From NCBI GenBank assembly GCA_905618885.1, contig CAJQTC010000011.1:1-46019 (forward strand): 46,019 nucleotides of DNA. Reading direction: 5' to 3'. The position numbers and the translations under genes were made by a program. This document shows positions 31,651 to 42,115 of the stretch, piece by piece. The stretch comes from an uncultured Pelagibacteraceae bacterium. Its GTDB lineage: Bacteria; Pseudomonadota; Alphaproteobacteria; Pelagibacterales; Pelagibacteraceae. The notes under the pieces are model-generated. The model did no database searches. It was not told where the DNA came from and saw only the letters and a program-made list of their open reading frames with translations. Numbering within the stretch: position 1 is the stretch's first letter; the number at the start of each line of letters is the position of its first letter.

Positions 31651-33015
31651 ATGTTTGAAAACCTAACAAATAAATTAGAGACTATATTTTCTAAGCTTAA
31701 AAAATCTCCCTCTTTAAATGAAGAGCAGGTTGATGCAGGCTTAAAGGAAATACGTTTAGCTTTATTGGAAGCTGATGTAGCACTTTCTGTTGCTAAAGAA
31801 TTTATTGAAAAAATTAGACCAAAAGCAATTGGACAAGAGATACTAAGATCAATCTCTCCAGGGCAAATGATAATTAAAATAGTTTATGATGAATTAGTAA
31901 ATTTTCTAGGAGGAGAAAATCAAAAACTTAATTTTAACTCTACACCCCCAGCATGTATTCTTTTAGTAGGCTTACAAGGATCAGGAAAAACAACTAGTGC
32001 AGCCAAACTAGCAAAGCTAGTAGCAAAAAATTATAATAAAAAAGTTTTATTAGTTAGCTTAGATATTTACCGACCAGCTGCACAAGAACAATTAAAAGTT
32101 TTAGCCGAAGCAAATGAAATAAATCATTTACCAGTAATTAATGGACAACAACCTATAGATATTACAAAACGTGCATTAAATGCAGCAACACTTAATGGTT
32201 CGGATGTGATTATTTTTGATACTGCTGGACGTACTCAAGTAGATCTCATGATGATGAATGAAATCAAACAAATCAAGGCACTTGTTAAGCCTACTGAAAC
32301 TATTTTAGTTGCAGACTCATTGACCGGTCAAATCGCAGCTAATGTTGCAAAAGAATTTGATAATGCCGTTGATGTTTCAAGCATTATTCTTACTAGAGTA
32401 GATGGTGATGGCCGTGGTGGAGCTGCTCTAAGCATGAAGCACATTACAAATAAGCCAATTAAATATATTGGTGTTGGTGAGAAAATTGATGACTTAGAAT
32501 TATTTTATCCAGAAAGGATAGCAAACCGAATTCTTGGAATGGGAGATGTTGTTTCTCTTGTTGAAAAAGCTTCTGAAGGCCTAGATGAAGAAAAGATAAA
32601 AAAAGCAGAAGAACAATTTAAAAAAGGTTTATTTACGTTAGATGATTATCTATCCCAAATTAGACAAATGAAAAAAATGGGAGGCATGGAAGGAGTTATG
32701 TCTCTTTTACCGGGAGTTAATAAAATTAAAGAACAAATGAAAAATGCTTCTATAGACGAAAAAATTATTATTAAAAATGAAGCTATTATTCTTTCAATGA
32801 CAAAAAAAGAAAGAGAAGACCCAAAAGTAATTAACGGCTCAAGAAAAAAGAGAATAGCTATTGGAGCTGGCGCTGATGTTTCAACAATAAATAAGCTATT
32901 GAAACAGTTTAAAATGATGACAGAAATGATGAAAAAGATGTCAAAAGGCAAAACAAACCCAGGATCATCCGGTGTTATCCCGGATGAATTATTAAATCAA
33001 TTAAAACTAAAATGA
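31651..33015 (+). CDS. ffh: Signal recognition particle protein Ffh
   Basis: The SRP GTPase that binds signal sequences and SRP RNA. The 454-aa protein has the N domain, the G domain with GLQGSGKTTSAAKLA, DIYRPAAQEQL, DTAGRTQVD and TRVDGDGRGGAALS, and the methionine-rich M domain (KKMGGMEGVMSLLPG, and MMTEMMKKM near the end). The start is ATG 31651; an in-frame GTG at 31624 lies in the third leader hairpin and would add nine unconserved residues. There is no SD between the leader RNA and the ATG. It heads ffh-rpsP-trmD-rplS. Confidence 0.97.
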   Translation: MFENLTNKLETIFSKLKKSPSLNEEQVDAGLKEIRLALLEADVALSVAKEFIEKIRPKAIGQEILRSISPGQMIIKIVYDELVNFLGGENQKLNFNSTPPACILLVGLQGSGKTTSAAKLAKLVAKNYNKKVLLVSLDIYRPAAQEQLKVLAEANEINHLPVINGQQPIDITKRALNAATLNGSDVIIFDTAGRTQVDLMMMNEIKQIKALVKPTETILVADSLTGQIAANVAKEFDNAVDVSSIILTRVDGDGRGGAALSMKHITNKPIKYIGVGEKIDDLELFYPERIANRILGMGDVVSLVEKASEGLDEEKIKKAEEQFKKGLFTLDDYLSQIRQMKKMGGMEGVMSLLPGVNKIKEQMKNASIDEKIIIKNEAIILSMTKKEREDPKVINGSRKKRIAIGAGADVSTINKLLKQFKMMTEMMKKMSKGKTNPGSSGVIPDELLNQLKLK

Positions 33016-33025
33016 AAGGAAGCCA

Positions 33026-33484
33026 ATGCTAAAAATAAGACTATCAATGGGTGGTGTTAGAAAAAGACCCATTTATAAAATCGTGATCGCAGACAGTAGA
33101 GCCCCAAGAGATGGAAGATTTATAGAAAAAATAGGATCTTTTAATCCTCTCTTACCAAAAGATAAAAAAGAGAGAATTTCTGTAGAAGCTGAAAGAGTTA
33201 AATATTGGATGAGCAAAGGAGCAAAACCAACATTGAGAGTCTCAAGAATTTTAGGTGAAGCTCAAATCATGCCAATGCCTAAAGCAGGAAACAATCCTTT
33301 AAAAGCTGTTCCTAAAAAAGACAGAAAAAAGAGTGATGATAAAGAAGCTCCTAAAACTGAAGCTGCTAAAACTGAAGCTCCTAAAACTGAAGCTGCTAAA
33401 ACTGAAGCTCCTAAAACTGAAGCTCCTAAAACTGAAGCTCCTAAAACCGAAGCTCCTAAAACTGAAGCTCCTAAAAAGGACTAA
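33026..33484 (+). CDS. rpsP: 30S ribosomal protein S16 with repetitive C-terminal tail
   Basis: S16 stabilises 16S rRNA folding in the 30S body. Residues 1 to about 85 are the normal core (MLKIRLSMGGVRKRPIYKIV, DSRAPRDGRFIEKIGSFNP). The 152-residue total is almost double the usual size because of a C-terminal tail: a lysine-rich linker, then eight APKTE/AAKTE pentapeptides and a final APKKD. Alphaproteobacterial S16 often has a charged Ala/Lys tail, but this one is a pure tandem repeat. A strong SD (AAAGGAAG, 33015-33022) precedes the ATG. The next gene is trmD; rimM, usually in between, is absent. Confidence 0.97.
   Translation: MLKIRLSMGGVRKRPIYKIVIADSRAPRDGRFIEKIGSFNPLLPKDKKERISVEAERVKYWMSKGAKPTLRVSRILGEAQIMPMPKAGNNPLKAVPKKDRKKSDDKEAPKTEAAKTEAPKTEAAKTEAPKTEAPKTEAPKTEAPKTEAPKKD
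33347..33481 (+). repeat. 15-bp coding minisatellite in rpsP
   Basis: Nine 15-bp units based on GCTCCTAAAACTGAA: units 2 and 4 change Pro to Ala (GCTGCT), unit 7 has one silent T-to-C change, and the last unit ends AAGGAC. The near-identical units suggest recent slippage or recombination. A second frame through the repeat is also free of stops. Confidence 0.95.
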
Positions 33485-33503
33485 AAAATTAGAAGTAATA
33501 AAA

Positions 33504-34205
33504 ATGTTAGATGTTAGAATTTTTACTCTTTATCCGGAACTATTTCCGGGCCCATTAGACATTGGTCTTTATAAGAAAGCGAGGAGTAAAAAAATTTGGT
33601 CTTTAGAAATAATAAACATTAGAGATTATTCGAAAGATAAACATAAAACAGTTGATGACACTCCGTATGGAGGTGGAAATGGAATGTTAATGAGAGCGGA
33701 TACTATTAGCGATTCTTTGGACAAAATAATCGGTAAAAAAAAAAAAGAAAAAATTATTTATTTATCACCAAAAGGTAAACAGTTTAATCAAGCACACGCG
33801 AAGAAATTTAGTAAATTAAAAAACTTAAACATTATTTGTGGACATTTTGAGGGAATAGATCAAAGAGTTTTAGAAACGCAAAATATTGAAGAAGTAAGCT
33901 TAGGAGATTATATTTTATCAGGTGGAGAAACAGCTTCATTTGTTTTTCTTGATGCTATCATCCGTTTATTGCCTGGCGTTTTAGGGAATAAACTTTCAAT
34001 TCGAGAAGAAAGTTTTGAAAACAATTTGTTGGAGTATCCACAATATACAAAACCTCAAGAATGGAAAAAAAAAGTACCCCCAAAAGTGCTTTTATCGGGA
34101 GATCACGCTAAAATTAAGGGGTGGCGTTTAGCTCAATCTGAGGCTATAACACGTCGCCTAAGACCAGATTTATGGCAAAAATACATTACTAGAAATAAAA
34201 AATGA
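33504..34205 (+). CDS. trmD: tRNA (guanine-N1-)-methyltransferase TrmD
   Basis: TrmD makes m1G37, preventing +1 frameshifting on proline, leucine and arginine tRNAs. The 233-aa protein has [18 protein letters not shown] at the start, [14 protein letters not shown], the knot-forming [10 protein letters not shown] and [11 protein letters not shown], all diagnostic SPOUT/TrmD motifs. I choose ATG 33504; the frame stays open upstream to 33333 through the rpsP repeat, but those residues (LKLLKLK repeats) are an artefact of the repeat. A run of 12 A (33735-33746) codes for a Lys tract in the protein. It overlaps rplS by 4 nt. Confidence 0.96.
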   Translation: MLDVRIFTLYPELFPGPLDIGLYKKARSKKIWSLEIINIRDYSKDKHKTVDDTPYGGGNGMLMRADTISDSLDKIIGKKKKEKIIYLSPKGKQFNQAHAKKFSKLKNLNIICGHFEGIDQRVLETQNIEEVSLGDYILSGGETASFVFLDAIIRLLPGVLGNKLSIREESFENNLLEYPQYTKPQEWKKKVPPKVLLSGDHAKIKGWRLAQSEAITRRLRPDLWQKYITRNKK

Positions 34206-34687
34206 AAAATATTGAAGATATAAACAAAGCAGCGGTTACAAAAATTCTTGCAACTAAAAAAATTACAGATTTTAGTCCTGGAGATACCATAAAAGTCGGC
34301 GTTAGAATAGTTGAAGGAAAAAAAGAACGGATTCAGTATTTTGAAGGAGTATGTATCGCTAAAAAAAATAGAGATATTAATTCGTCTTTTACGGTAAGAA
34401 AAATTTCATTCGGTGAAGGTGTGGAGAGAACTTTTGCCTTATATAGTCCTGTTGTTGACTCAATTAAAGTTATTAGATCGGGCAAGGTAAGAAGAGCCAA
34501 ACTTTATTATCTAAGAGACAGAACGGGTAAATCTGCAAGAATAGCCGAGAAGATAAAGAAAAAAATTGGAATTGAGGTGGTTGCAAAATTAGATGATAAA
34601 TCCGAAATTCAAGTAGATCAAACTACTTCAGAATCTAAAAAACAAACTTCAAAAACAACTGAAGCTGAGATTAAAGAAAAAAAATAA
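34202..34687 (+). CDS. rplS: 50S ribosomal protein L19 with C-terminal extension
   Basis: L19 sits at the 30S-50S interface. The core (about residues 15-115) has [52 protein letters not shown] and [15 protein letters not shown], standard L19 sequence. The protein is 161 aa, about 40 longer than typical, ending in a Ser/Thr/Lys/Glu-rich tail. S16 in the same operon is extended in a similar style. Overlaps trmD by ATGA. Confidence 0.96.
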   Translation: MKNIEDINKAAVTKILATKKITDFSPGDTIKVGVRIVEGKKERIQYFEGVCIAKKNRDINSSFTVRKISFGEGVERTFALYSPVVDSIKVIRSGKVRRAKLYYLRDRTGKSARIAEKIKKKIGIEVVAKLDDKSEIQVDQTTSESKKQTSKTTEAEIKEKK

Positions 34688-34697
34688 TTCATTTTTA

Positions 34698-36098
34698 ATG
34701 GGTAAAACTTTATACGATAAGATCTGGGATGATCATATGGTTCATCAGCAAAGTGATGGCACTGAACTAATATATGTCGATCGTCATCTAATACACGAAG
34801 TAACTAGCCCTCAAGCTTTTGAGGGGATTAGGCTGAATAAAAGAAAAGTAAGAAGACCTGATTTAACCTTAGCTGTTGCTGATCACAATGTTCCAACTAC
34901 AGATCGTGATAAAGAAATAGCAGATAAAGATTCGAGAATTCAAGTAGACACTTTAAGAAAAAACTGTGAAGAATTTTCTGTAGAATTATTTGATATGAAC
35001 GACAAGAGACAGGGGATTGTTCATATTATAGGTCCCGAACAAGGCTTTACTCAACCAGGTACAGTTATTGTTTGCGGTGATAGCCACACAGCAACACATG
35101 GTGCTTTTGGTGCCCTGGCTTTTGGTGTTGGAACTTCGGAAGTCGAGCATGTTTTAGCAACACAAACTTTAATTCAAAAAAAATCTAAAAATTTAAGAGT
35201 TAACGTAAATGGAAAATTACCTTTAGGAGTTACAGCTAAAGATGTGATCTTAAAAATTATAGGAACCATAGGCACTGCAGGAGGCACAGGTTATGTCATT
35301 GAATTTGCTGGTGAAGTAATTAGAAATTTAAGCATGGAAGAGAGAATGACTGTTTGCAATATGACAATTGAAGCAGGAGCTAGAGCAGGTTTAATAGAAC
35401 CAGACCAAAAAACATTTGACTATTTAAAAGGAAAACCAAAATCACCAAAAGAAGAAAATTGGGATAAAGCTTTAACATTTTGGAAAACTTTACATTCGGA
35501 TAAAGATTGTAAATTTGAGAAAGAAATTAATATTGATGCCAATGAAATAGAACCACTAGTAACTTGGGGAACTTCGCCTCAGGACATAGCATCTATAACA
35601 GGTATTGTACCCGACCCTGAAAAAGAGAACGATGAAGATAGAAAAGTTGCCATGTATAGATCTCTAGAATACATGGGTCTTGAACCTAATATTAAAATTA
35701 ACGATATAAAAATTGATAAAGTTTTTATAGGTAGTTGCACAAATGGTAGAATTGAAGACTTAAGAAATGCGGCAAAAATAATCAAAGGAAAAAAAATTGC
35801 AAGTACCGTAAGTGCAATGGTTGTTCCTGGTTCTGGTTTAGTTAAAGACCAGGCAGAAAAAGAAGGTTTAGATAAAATATTTATTGAAGCAGGTTTTGAG
35901 TGGAGAGAACCAGGTTGCTCAATGTGCCTTGCCATGAATGCAGATAAATTGAACCCTAGAGAAAGATGTGCTTCTACCTCTAATAGAAACTTCGAAGGTA
36001 GGCAGGGTCGTGGAGGAAGGACACATTTAGTAAGTCCAGCAATGGCTGCAGCTGCAGCGATAGATGGTCATTTAACCGATGTAAGAAAGTTTCAATAA
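34698..36098 (+). CDS. leuC: 3-isopropylmalate dehydratase large subunit
   Basis: LeuC and LeuD isomerise 2-isopropylmalate to 3-isopropylmalate in leucine synthesis using a 4Fe-4S cluster. The 466-aa protein has the [22 protein letters not shown] start, [21 protein letters not shown], the cluster cysteines in FIGSCTNGR and [13 protein letters not shown], and the [16 protein letters not shown] end. It begins 10 nt after rplS, so ribosomal and leucine genes may share a transcript. leuD follows after one base. Confidence 0.97.
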   Translation: MGKTLYDKIWDDHMVHQQSDGTELIYVDRHLIHEVTSPQAFEGIRLNKRKVRRPDLTLAVADHNVPTTDRDKEIADKDSRIQVDTLRKNCEEFSVELFDMNDKRQGIVHIIGPEQGFTQPGTVIVCGDSHTATHGAFGALAFGVGTSEVEHVLATQTLIQKKSKNLRVNVNGKLPLGVTAKDVILKIIGTIGTAGGTGYVIEFAGEVIRNLSMEERMTVCNMTIEAGARAGLIEPDQKTFDYLKGKPKSPKEENWDKALTFWKTLHSDKDCKFEKEINIDANEIEPLVTWGTSPQDIASITGIVPDPEKENDEDRKVAMYRSLEYMGLEPNIKINDIKIDKVFIGSCTNGRIEDLRNAAKIIKGKKIASTVSAMVVPGSGLVKDQAEKEGLDKIFIEAGFEWREPGCSMCLAMNADKLNPRERCASTSNRNFEGRQGRGGRTHLVSPAMAAAAAIDGHLTDVRKFQ

Positions 36099-36099
36099 A

Positions 36100-36708
36100 A
36101 TGGAAAAATTTAGTTCGTTAAAAAGTATACCCGTACATATGCCACTATCAAATATTGATACAGATATGATTATTCCAAAACAGTTTTTAAAAACAATTAA
36201 AAGAACGGGTTTGGGAAAAAATTTATTTTATGAAATGAGATATGATGAAGAAGATAATTTAATAAAAAATTTTATTTTAAACAAAAAACCTTTCACAGAT
36301 TCCAAAATCCTCTTAGGTGGAAAAAATTTTGGTTGTGGCTCATCACGTGAACACGCTCCTTGGGCATTATTAGATTTTGGTATAAGGTGTGTTATAAGTT
36401 CTAGCTTTGCAGATATTTTTTATAACAACTGTTTTAAGAATGGAATTTTACCAATTGTATTAGATGAAAAAATTATTCAGGAACTAGCAGAATACTCAAA
36501 GAGAGAAACAGAAATAGAAATAAAAATTGAAACTCAAGAAATTATTTATGGAAACAAAATTGCTAAATTTGATTTAGATTCTTTTAAAAAAAAATGTCTC
36601 ATAGAAGGTATAGATGATATTGGATTATCTTTAGAAAAAGTTAAAAACATTCAAGACTATGAGGATAAAATAAATATTAACAAACCTTGGTTAAACAACA
36701 ATGATTAA
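36100..36708 (+). CDS. leuD: 3-isopropylmalate dehydratase small subunit
   Basis: The swivel-domain partner of LeuC. The 202-aa protein shows [16 protein letters not shown] and [28 protein letters not shown], both diagnostic, and [19 protein letters not shown]. Normal length. It starts one base after leuC and overlaps leuB by 8 nt. Confidence 0.96.
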   Translation: MEKFSSLKSIPVHMPLSNIDTDMIIPKQFLKTIKRTGLGKNLFYEMRYDEEDNLIKNFILNKKPFTDSKILLGGKNFGCGSSREHAPWALLDFGIRCVISSSFADIFYNNCFKNGILPIVLDEKIIQELAEYSKRETEIEIKIETQEIIYGNKIAKFDLDSFKKKCLIEGIDDIGLSLEKVKNIQDYEDKININKPWLNNND

Positions 36709-37807
36709 AATCAAAAAAAGAAAAATTTTGTTATTACCAGGAGATGGAATTGGCCCAGAAGTAATATTTGAGGTAAAAAAAATCATTGAATGGTTTAATA
36801 AAAATAAATCATTAGACTTTGAAATAGAAGAAGCATTAGTAGGTGGTGCTTCTTTTGAAAAATATAAAAGTCCAATCACTGATGAAGTTTTTTATAAAGC
36901 TCTTGAAAGTGAAGCCGTTATCCTTGGTGCTGTTGGTGGCCCAAAATGGGATGGTCTAGAATTTTCTAAAAGACCAGAAAGAGCACTTTTAAAGTTAAGA
37001 AAGGAATTAAAATTATTTGCAAATTTAAGACCGGCTATATGTTTTAAACAATTAGTAGACGCTTCAAGTCTAAAACCTGAAATTATATCAGGTTTAGATA
37101 TTATGATCGTTAGAGAACTCACTGGAGGAATTTATTTTGGTGAACCAAGAGGGATAGTGCCAATAGAAAATGGAGAGCGAAAAGGAACAAATACTCACAC
37201 TTATACTACTAATGAAATTCACAGAGTGGCGCGTGTTGCATTTGAATTAGCAAAAAAAAGAAAGAATACAGTCACATCTTGTGAAAAATCTAACGTGATG
37301 GAAGCTGGTATGCTTTGGAGAGAAGAAGTTCAGGCATTGAGAGATAAGGAATTTAAAAAAGTGGAGCTTAAACATATGTTGGCAGATAATTGTGCTATGC
37401 AACTTTTAAGGGAGCCTAAACAATTTGACGTTATCGTAACTGACAATTTATTTGGTGATATTCTTTCCGATGAAGCAGCTATGCTTACTGGTTCTTTAGG
37501 TCTATTGCCCTCAGCATCACTTGGAGCTAAAGACAAAAATGGTAAGATGAGAGCGATGTATGAGCCTATACATGGTTCTGCGCCCGATATAGCAGGTAAA
37601 AATATTTCAAATCCTATTGCAAGTATTTTAAGTTTATCTATGGCCCTAAGATACTCACTAGAACTCGATGTTGAGGCAGATTTGTTAGATGCAGCTGTTC
37701 AACAAGTGCTTGATGATGGCCTTCGCACAAAAGATATTATGTCTGTAGGAAAAAAAGAAGTTAGCACTACTGTAATGGGTGATGCAATTATAGCTAAATT
37801 AAAATAA
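36701..37807 (+). CDS. leuB: 3-isopropylmalate dehydrogenase
   Basis: LeuB oxidatively decarboxylates 3-isopropylmalate with NAD, the third dedicated step to leucine. The 368-aa protein has [12 protein letters not shown], the substrate arginines in [37 protein letters not shown], the metal-site [19 protein letters not shown] and the NAD-binding [13 protein letters not shown]. It overlaps leuD by 8 nt. leuA is not in the window. Confidence 0.97.
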   Translation: MIKIKKRKILLLPGDGIGPEVIFEVKKIIEWFNKNKSLDFEIEEALVGGASFEKYKSPITDEVFYKALESEAVILGAVGGPKWDGLEFSKRPERALLKLRKELKLFANLRPAICFKQLVDASSLKPEIISGLDIMIVRELTGGIYFGEPRGIVPIENGERKGTNTHTYTTNEIHRVARVAFELAKKRKNTVTSCEKSNVMEAGMLWREEVQALRDKEFKKVELKHMLADNCAMQLLREPKQFDVIVTDNLFGDILSDEAAMLTGSLGLLPSASLGAKDKNGKMRAMYEPIHGSAPDIAGKNISNPIASILSLSMALRYSLELDVEADLLDAAVQQVLDDGLRTKDIMSVGKKEVSTTVMGDAIIAKLK

Positions 37808-37819
37808 GTTGTTAGTATA

Positions 37820-38824
37820 ATGAATTTTGCAATAGTCGGTGCAACAGGTAATGTCGGTCGAAAGACTATTGATGTCTTAGAAAAATCAAAGCTTAAAATA
37901 ACAAATCTATTTTTAATTGCTTCTAGAAAAAGTTCAGGAAAAAAAATACCTTTTAAAAAAAAAAAGATTAAAGTCATATCTTTAGAAAATTACGATTTCT
38001 CTAAAGCACAGATAACTTTCTTTGCAGCAGGCAGTAGTGTGGCCAAAAAATGGGCTCCTATAGCAGCCAAAAAAACAATCGTAATTGATAACTCAAAATA
38101 CTTTAGAATGCATAAAGATATTTCTTTAGTGGTACCTGAAGTCAATGAAAAAGCTTTAAAAAATTATAAAAAAACTAATATTATTGCTAACCCCAATTGT
38201 TCAACAGCACAATTAGTTGTTGCACTAAAACCCTTGCACGATAAATTTAAAATTAAAAGAGTCGTTGTTTCAACATATCAAGCCGTGTCAGGAGCGGGCA
38301 AAGCACCTATGGATGAGTTATTTAGTCAAACTAAGAAATTTTTAAATGGAAAGAAAATAAAATCAAAATTTTTTACCAAACAAATTGCTTTTAATTTAAT
38401 ACCTCATATTGATGATTTTCTTAAAGATGGATATACAAAAGAAGAATGGAAGATAGAAAATGAAACAAAAAAAATTCTTGATCCAAAAATAAAAATGACT
38501 GCAACATGTGTTAGAGTTCCCGTAAGGACATCACATTCAGAATCTGTAAATATAGAATTTAAAAAGTCGTATACTTTAAAAGAAATTAAAACTTTATTAA
38601 GCAAAGCACCTGGATGTAAAGTAATTGATACACAAAAAAACGGTGGATACATAACTCCATACGAAGCGGAAGGAAGTTACTTGACTTATATTTCTAGAAT
38701 ACGAAAAGACAACTCAAAAAAAAATGCTTTAAATTTATGGGTAGTTTCAGATAACTTATTAAAAGGTGCTGCTTTAAATACGGTTCAAATTGCAGAAGTT
38801 TTAATTAGAAAGTATATTAAATAA
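37820..38824 (+). CDS. asd: Aspartate-semialdehyde dehydrogenase
   Basis: Asd reduces aspartyl phosphate to the semialdehyde, feeding lysine/diaminopimelate, threonine and methionine. The 334-aa protein has the NADP-binding start FAIVGATGNVGRKTIDVLE, the catalytic Cys127 in ANPNCSTAQLVVALKPL, YQAVSGAGK and the acid/base segment RVPVRTSHSESVNIEF with its His. It lies between leuB (12 nt) and sdhC (1 nt) and links to dapF functionally. Confidence 0.96.
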   Translation: MNFAIVGATGNVGRKTIDVLEKSKLKITNLFLIASRKSSGKKIPFKKKKIKVISLENYDFSKAQITFFAAGSSVAKKWAPIAAKKTIVIDNSKYFRMHKDISLVVPEVNEKALKNYKKTNIIANPNCSTAQLVVALKPLHDKFKIKRVVVSTYQAVSGAGKAPMDELFSQTKKFLNGKKIKSKFFTKQIAFNLIPHIDDFLKDGYTKEEWKIENETKKILDPKIKMTATCVRVPVRTSHSESVNIEFKKSYTLKEIKTLLSKAPGCKVIDTQKNGGYITPYEAEGSYLTYISRIRKDNSKKNALNLWVVSDNLLKGAALNTVQIAEVLIRKYIK

Positions 38825-38825
38825 T

Positions 38826-39209
38826 ATGTACGAAAAAAATCCTTTATCTCCTCATCTACAAATTTATAAATGGCATTTATCTATGATACTCTCAATAACT
38901 CATAGAATTATTGGGATAGTAAATAGTGTAGCTATGATATTGATTTGCGTATGGACCATCTCCTTCCTTTTTGGTGAAGCAAATTATGAAATTATAAAAA
39001 TTCTTTTTCAATCTTTTTTCGGTAAATTGCTTATTATAAGCTTGAGTTGGTCATTCAGTTTTCACATGTTAAGTGAAATTAGACATTTAATTTGGGATTT
39101 AGGTTACGGTTTTGATTTAAAAATTTCAAAAATTACGGGAATAATAACTATAATTGGTTCTTTGGCTTTAACCATTTTAATTTATTTACTTGGGAGAAAT
39201 CTTATTTAA
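38826..39209 (+). CDS. sdhC: Succinate dehydrogenase cytochrome b556 subunit SdhC
   Basis: The larger membrane anchor of complex II. The 127-aa protein begins with the conserved PLSPHLQIYKWHLSMILSITHRIIG motif, containing the quinone-site Ser23 and Arg27 equivalents, has three membrane helices, and carries the haem-b ligand His80 in FHMLSEIRHLIWDLGYG. Its length is normal. It is one base after asd and one base before sdhD. Confidence 0.94.
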   Translation: MYEKNPLSPHLQIYKWHLSMILSITHRIIGIVNSVAMILICVWTISFLFGEANYEIIKILFQSFFGKLLIISLSWSFSFHMLSEIRHLIWDLGYGFDLKISKITGIITIIGSLALTILIYLLGRNLI

Positions 39210-39210
39210 C

Positions 39211-39537
39211 ATGCATTATTCTACAAAAAAATGGTTAGCAATAAAATTTAGTTCAATTATTTTAATTCCATTGATGTTTTGGTTTATAGTTAATTTAGTA
39301 TCAATCTATGATGAAAGTTATACAGAAATAATCAATTTTTTTTCTAAAACTTCATCAAAAACCTTATATTCTTTGTTTTTAATTGCTGCTTTTTCTTTCT
39401 TTAGCCTAACGATTAGTGAAGTTTTTGAGGATTATATAAAAAATGAAAAAATTAAAAATGTCGCAACCAAAATGCTATATGTATTTGCTATAGTTATCCC
39501 ATTAATAACAATATTAAGTATACTTAGTTTAAATTAA
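39211..39537 (+). CDS. sdhD: Succinate dehydrogenase membrane anchor SdhD, lacking the usual haem-ligand His
   Basis: The smaller complex II anchor, about 108 aa with three membrane helices (roughly 12-32, 52-72 and 86-106). The position between sdhC and sdhA and the EDYIK motif (Asp74, Tyr75) identify it. In E. coli SdhD the second haem ligand, His71, lies 11 residues before the Asp of this DY motif. Here that place is Phe63, and the protein's only His is residue 2. The start is ATG 39211; an in-frame TTG at 39190 would overlap sdhC. Overlaps sdhA by one base. Confidence 0.88.
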   Translation: MHYSTKKWLAIKFSSIILIPLMFWFIVNLVSIYDESYTEIINFFSKTSSKTLYSLFLIAAFSFFSLTISEVFEDYIKNEKIKNVATKMLYVFAIVIPLITILSILSLN

Positions 39538-41312
39538 TGAGAACTTATAAAATTATAGATCACGAATACGACGTTGTTGTTCTTGGAGCAGGTGGCTCAG
39601 GACTAAGAGCTGCGGTAGGTTTGTCAGAAGCAGGATTAAAAACGGCTTGTATCTCCAAAGTTTTTCCAACTCGAAGCCACACATCAGCTGCCCAAGGCGG
39701 TATATCCGCTGCATTAGGAAACATGGGTGAAGATGATTGGCGATGGCACATGTATGATACCGTAAAAGGAGCTGACTGGTTAGGTGATCAAGATGCAATT
39801 GAATATTTGTGTAAAGAAGCTCCAAGAGCAGTTGTTGAGCTCGAAAGATATGGAGTTCCTTTTAGCAGAACTGAAGACGGTAAAATTTATCAAAGACCAT
39901 TTGGTGGTATGACAAAAAACTATGGTAATGGAACAGTGCAAAGAACCTGTGCAGCCGCAGATAGAACGGGTCACGCTATACTTCACACCCTTTATGGACA
40001 AGCTTTAAAACATAATACAGAATTTTTTATAGAATATTTTGCTTTAGATTTAATAATGAAAAATGGTGAATGCAAAGGTATTATTGCTTGGAATTTATTA
40101 GATGGAACTATTCACAGATTTCGATCGCACATTACAATTATTGCTACAGGAGGTTATGGAAAGGTGTATCAAACAGCAACCTCAGCACATACTTGTACTG
40201 GAGATGGAAACGCTATGATATTAAGAGCAGGTCTACCACTTCAAGATATGGAATTTGTTCAATTTCACCCCACAGGAATTTACGGTGTTGGAACTTTAAT
40301 AACGGAAGGAGTGAGAGGAGAAGGTGGATTTCTTGTAAACAGCGAAGGTGAAAGATTTATGGAAAGATACGCACCAAACGCAAAAGATTTAGCCTCAAGA
40401 GATGTTGTAAGCAGATCAATGGAAATTGAAATAAACGAAGGACGTGGTGCAGGAAAAGATAAAGACCACATATATTTACACTTAGATCACCTTGATTCTA
40501 AAGTTATAGAAGAAAGACTTCCTGGTATATCTGATGCAGCTAAAACTTTTGCAAATATAGATGTAAGCAAACAACCGATACCAGTTGTGCCTACAGTCCA
40601 CTACAACATGGGCGGAATACCCACGAATTATAAAGCAGAAGTTTTAACACTTAATGGTTCAGAAAAAACTGTACCAGGTTTAATGGCCATTGGAGAAGCT
40701 GCGTGTGTATCTGTACATGGAGCTAATAGACTCGGTTCAAACTCGTTAATAGATCTTGTCGTTTTCGGAAGAGCTGCCGCAAAAAGAGCAGCAGAACTTG
40801 TTAAGCCAGGAACACCACATGAAGAAGTTTCTCAAAGTGAAACAGACAAGTGTTTAGATAGATTTGATAAAATACGTAATTCAAATGGTAACACGAAAGC
40901 ATCAGATCTTAGATCTTCAATGCAAAAAACTATGCAAACTAAATGTGCGGTGTTTAGAACTGAAAAAACCTTAAAACAAGGGATTGATGAAATTAGAAAA
41001 CCCCTTGATGGTATGAACGACTTATCTGTGCAAGATAAATCATTGGTATTTAATACTGATTTAGTTGAAACTTTAGAATTTGATAATTTGATTAGTCAGG
41101 CTCTAACAACAATGGAATCTGCATACCACAGAAAAGAGAGTAGAGGAGCTCACGCAAGAGAAGATTTTACAAAACGGGATGACAAAAATTTTATGAAACA
41201 TACTCTAGCTTGGCAAGATGGTGACAAAGTTACTCTGAAATATAGAGATGTTCATGCTAGAACATTAACAAATGATGTACAATATTTTCCACCAAAAGAG
41301 AGAGTCTATTAA
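39537..41312 (+). CDS. sdhA: Succinate dehydrogenase flavoprotein subunit SdhA
   Basis: Oxidises succinate to fumarate in the TCA cycle. The 591-aa protein has the FAD-binding [20 protein letters not shown], covalent-FAD His48 in [13 protein letters not shown], the substrate loop [52 protein letters not shown] and the C-terminal [13 protein letters not shown]. All active-site motifs are intact and the length is normal. The start codon overlaps the sdhD stop (TAATG). Confidence 0.98.
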   Translation: MRTYKIIDHEYDVVVLGAGGSGLRAAVGLSEAGLKTACISKVFPTRSHTSAAQGGISAALGNMGEDDWRWHMYDTVKGADWLGDQDAIEYLCKEAPRAVVELERYGVPFSRTEDGKIYQRPFGGMTKNYGNGTVQRTCAAADRTGHAILHTLYGQALKHNTEFFIEYFALDLIMKNGECKGIIAWNLLDGTIHRFRSHITIIATGGYGKVYQTATSAHTCTGDGNAMILRAGLPLQDMEFVQFHPTGIYGVGTLITEGVRGEGGFLVNSEGERFMERYAPNAKDLASRDVVSRSMEIEINEGRGAGKDKDHIYLHLDHLDSKVIEERLPGISDAAKTFANIDVSKQPIPVVPTVHYNMGGIPTNYKAEVLTLNGSEKTVPGLMAIGEAACVSVHGANRLGSNSLIDLVVFGRAAAKRAAELVKPGTPHEEVSQSETDKCLDRFDKIRNSNGNTKASDLRSSMQKTMQTKCAVFRTEKTLKQGIDEIRKPLDGMNDLSVQDKSLVFNTDLVETLEFDNLISQALTTMESAYHRKESRGAHAREDFTKRDDKNFMKHTLAWQDGDKVTLKYRDVHARTLTNDVQYFPPKERVY

Positions 41313-41314
41313 AG

Positions 41315-42091
41315 GTGGTACAGATTAATTTACCACAAAATTCTAAAATCCTAAAAGGCTTATACTATAAAGACAAAACAAATTCTTCTAATTTAAAAAA
41401 AGTAAATATTTATAGATGGGAGCCATCTAATGATCAAAATCCAAGAATTGACACCTTCGAAGTTGATATGGGAAACTGTGGTCCTAAAGTTCTAGATATA
41501 TTGTTTAAAATAAAAAATGAGATTGATTCTTCTTTAACTTTTAGGAGATCTTGCGCACATGGAGTATGTGGTTCATGTGCAATGAATGTTGATGGTGTAA
41601 ATACATTATCTTGCATAAAATCTCATACAGATATTAAAGGAGAACTAAATATTTATCCTCTTCCTCATTTAAAAGTTATTAAAGATTTGATTGGTGATTT
41701 AAGTGGGCTTTATAAACAGTATGAGTCTATCCAGCCTTGGTTGAAAACAACACAAACAGGACAAGAAAAACAAGAAATTTTACAATCTGAGAAAGATAGA
41801 TCAAAATTAGATGGTCATTATGAATGCATACTTTGTGCATGCTGTTCTACATCTTGCCCTAGTTATTGGTGGAATGGAGATAAGTATTTAGGCCCAGCTG
41901 TTTTACTGCAAGCTTATAGATGGATAAACGATAGTAGAGATGGAGAAAAAAAAGAAAGATTAAAAAAAGTTGCTGACGAACTTAAGCTTTATAGATGTCA
42001 CACTATTATGAATTGCACAAATTCATGCCCAAAAGGCCTCAATCCAGCTAAAGCCATAGGTTCAATTAAGAAAATGCTTGCAACAACCTGA
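41315..42091 (+). CDS. sdhB: Succinate dehydrogenase iron-sulfur subunit SdhB
   Basis: Transfers electrons from SdhA to quinone. The 258-aa protein has the 2Fe-2S motif [24 protein letters not shown], the 4Fe-4S motif [17 protein letters not shown] and the 3Fe-4S region [17 protein letters not shown], all cysteines present. The start is a GTG at 41315, two bases after the sdhA stop. It ends the sdhCDAB block. Confidence 0.97.
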   Translation: MVQINLPQNSKILKGLYYKDKTNSSNLKKVNIYRWEPSNDQNPRIDTFEVDMGNCGPKVLDILFKIKNEIDSSLTFRRSCAHGVCGSCAMNVDGVNTLSCIKSHTDIKGELNIYPLPHLKVIKDLIGDLSGLYKQYESIQPWLKTTQTGQEKQEILQSEKDRSKLDGHYECILCACCSTSCPSYWWNGDKYLGPAVLLQAYRWINDSRDGEKKERLKKVADELKLYRCHTIMNCTNSCPKGLNPAKAIGSIKKMLATT

Positions 42092-42115
42092 AACCTTAAT
42101 TAATCCATTACCTCT

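Noticed and set aside
33347-33481. Regular short repeats that might be read as a CRISPR array
   Set aside because: The units are contiguous 15-mers with no spacers and lie in frame inside rpsP, coding for a pentapeptide repeat.
33333-33503. N-terminal extension of TrmD made of LKLLKLK repeats
   Set aside because: It is the rpsP minisatellite read in another frame; TrmD begins naturally at MLDVRIF.
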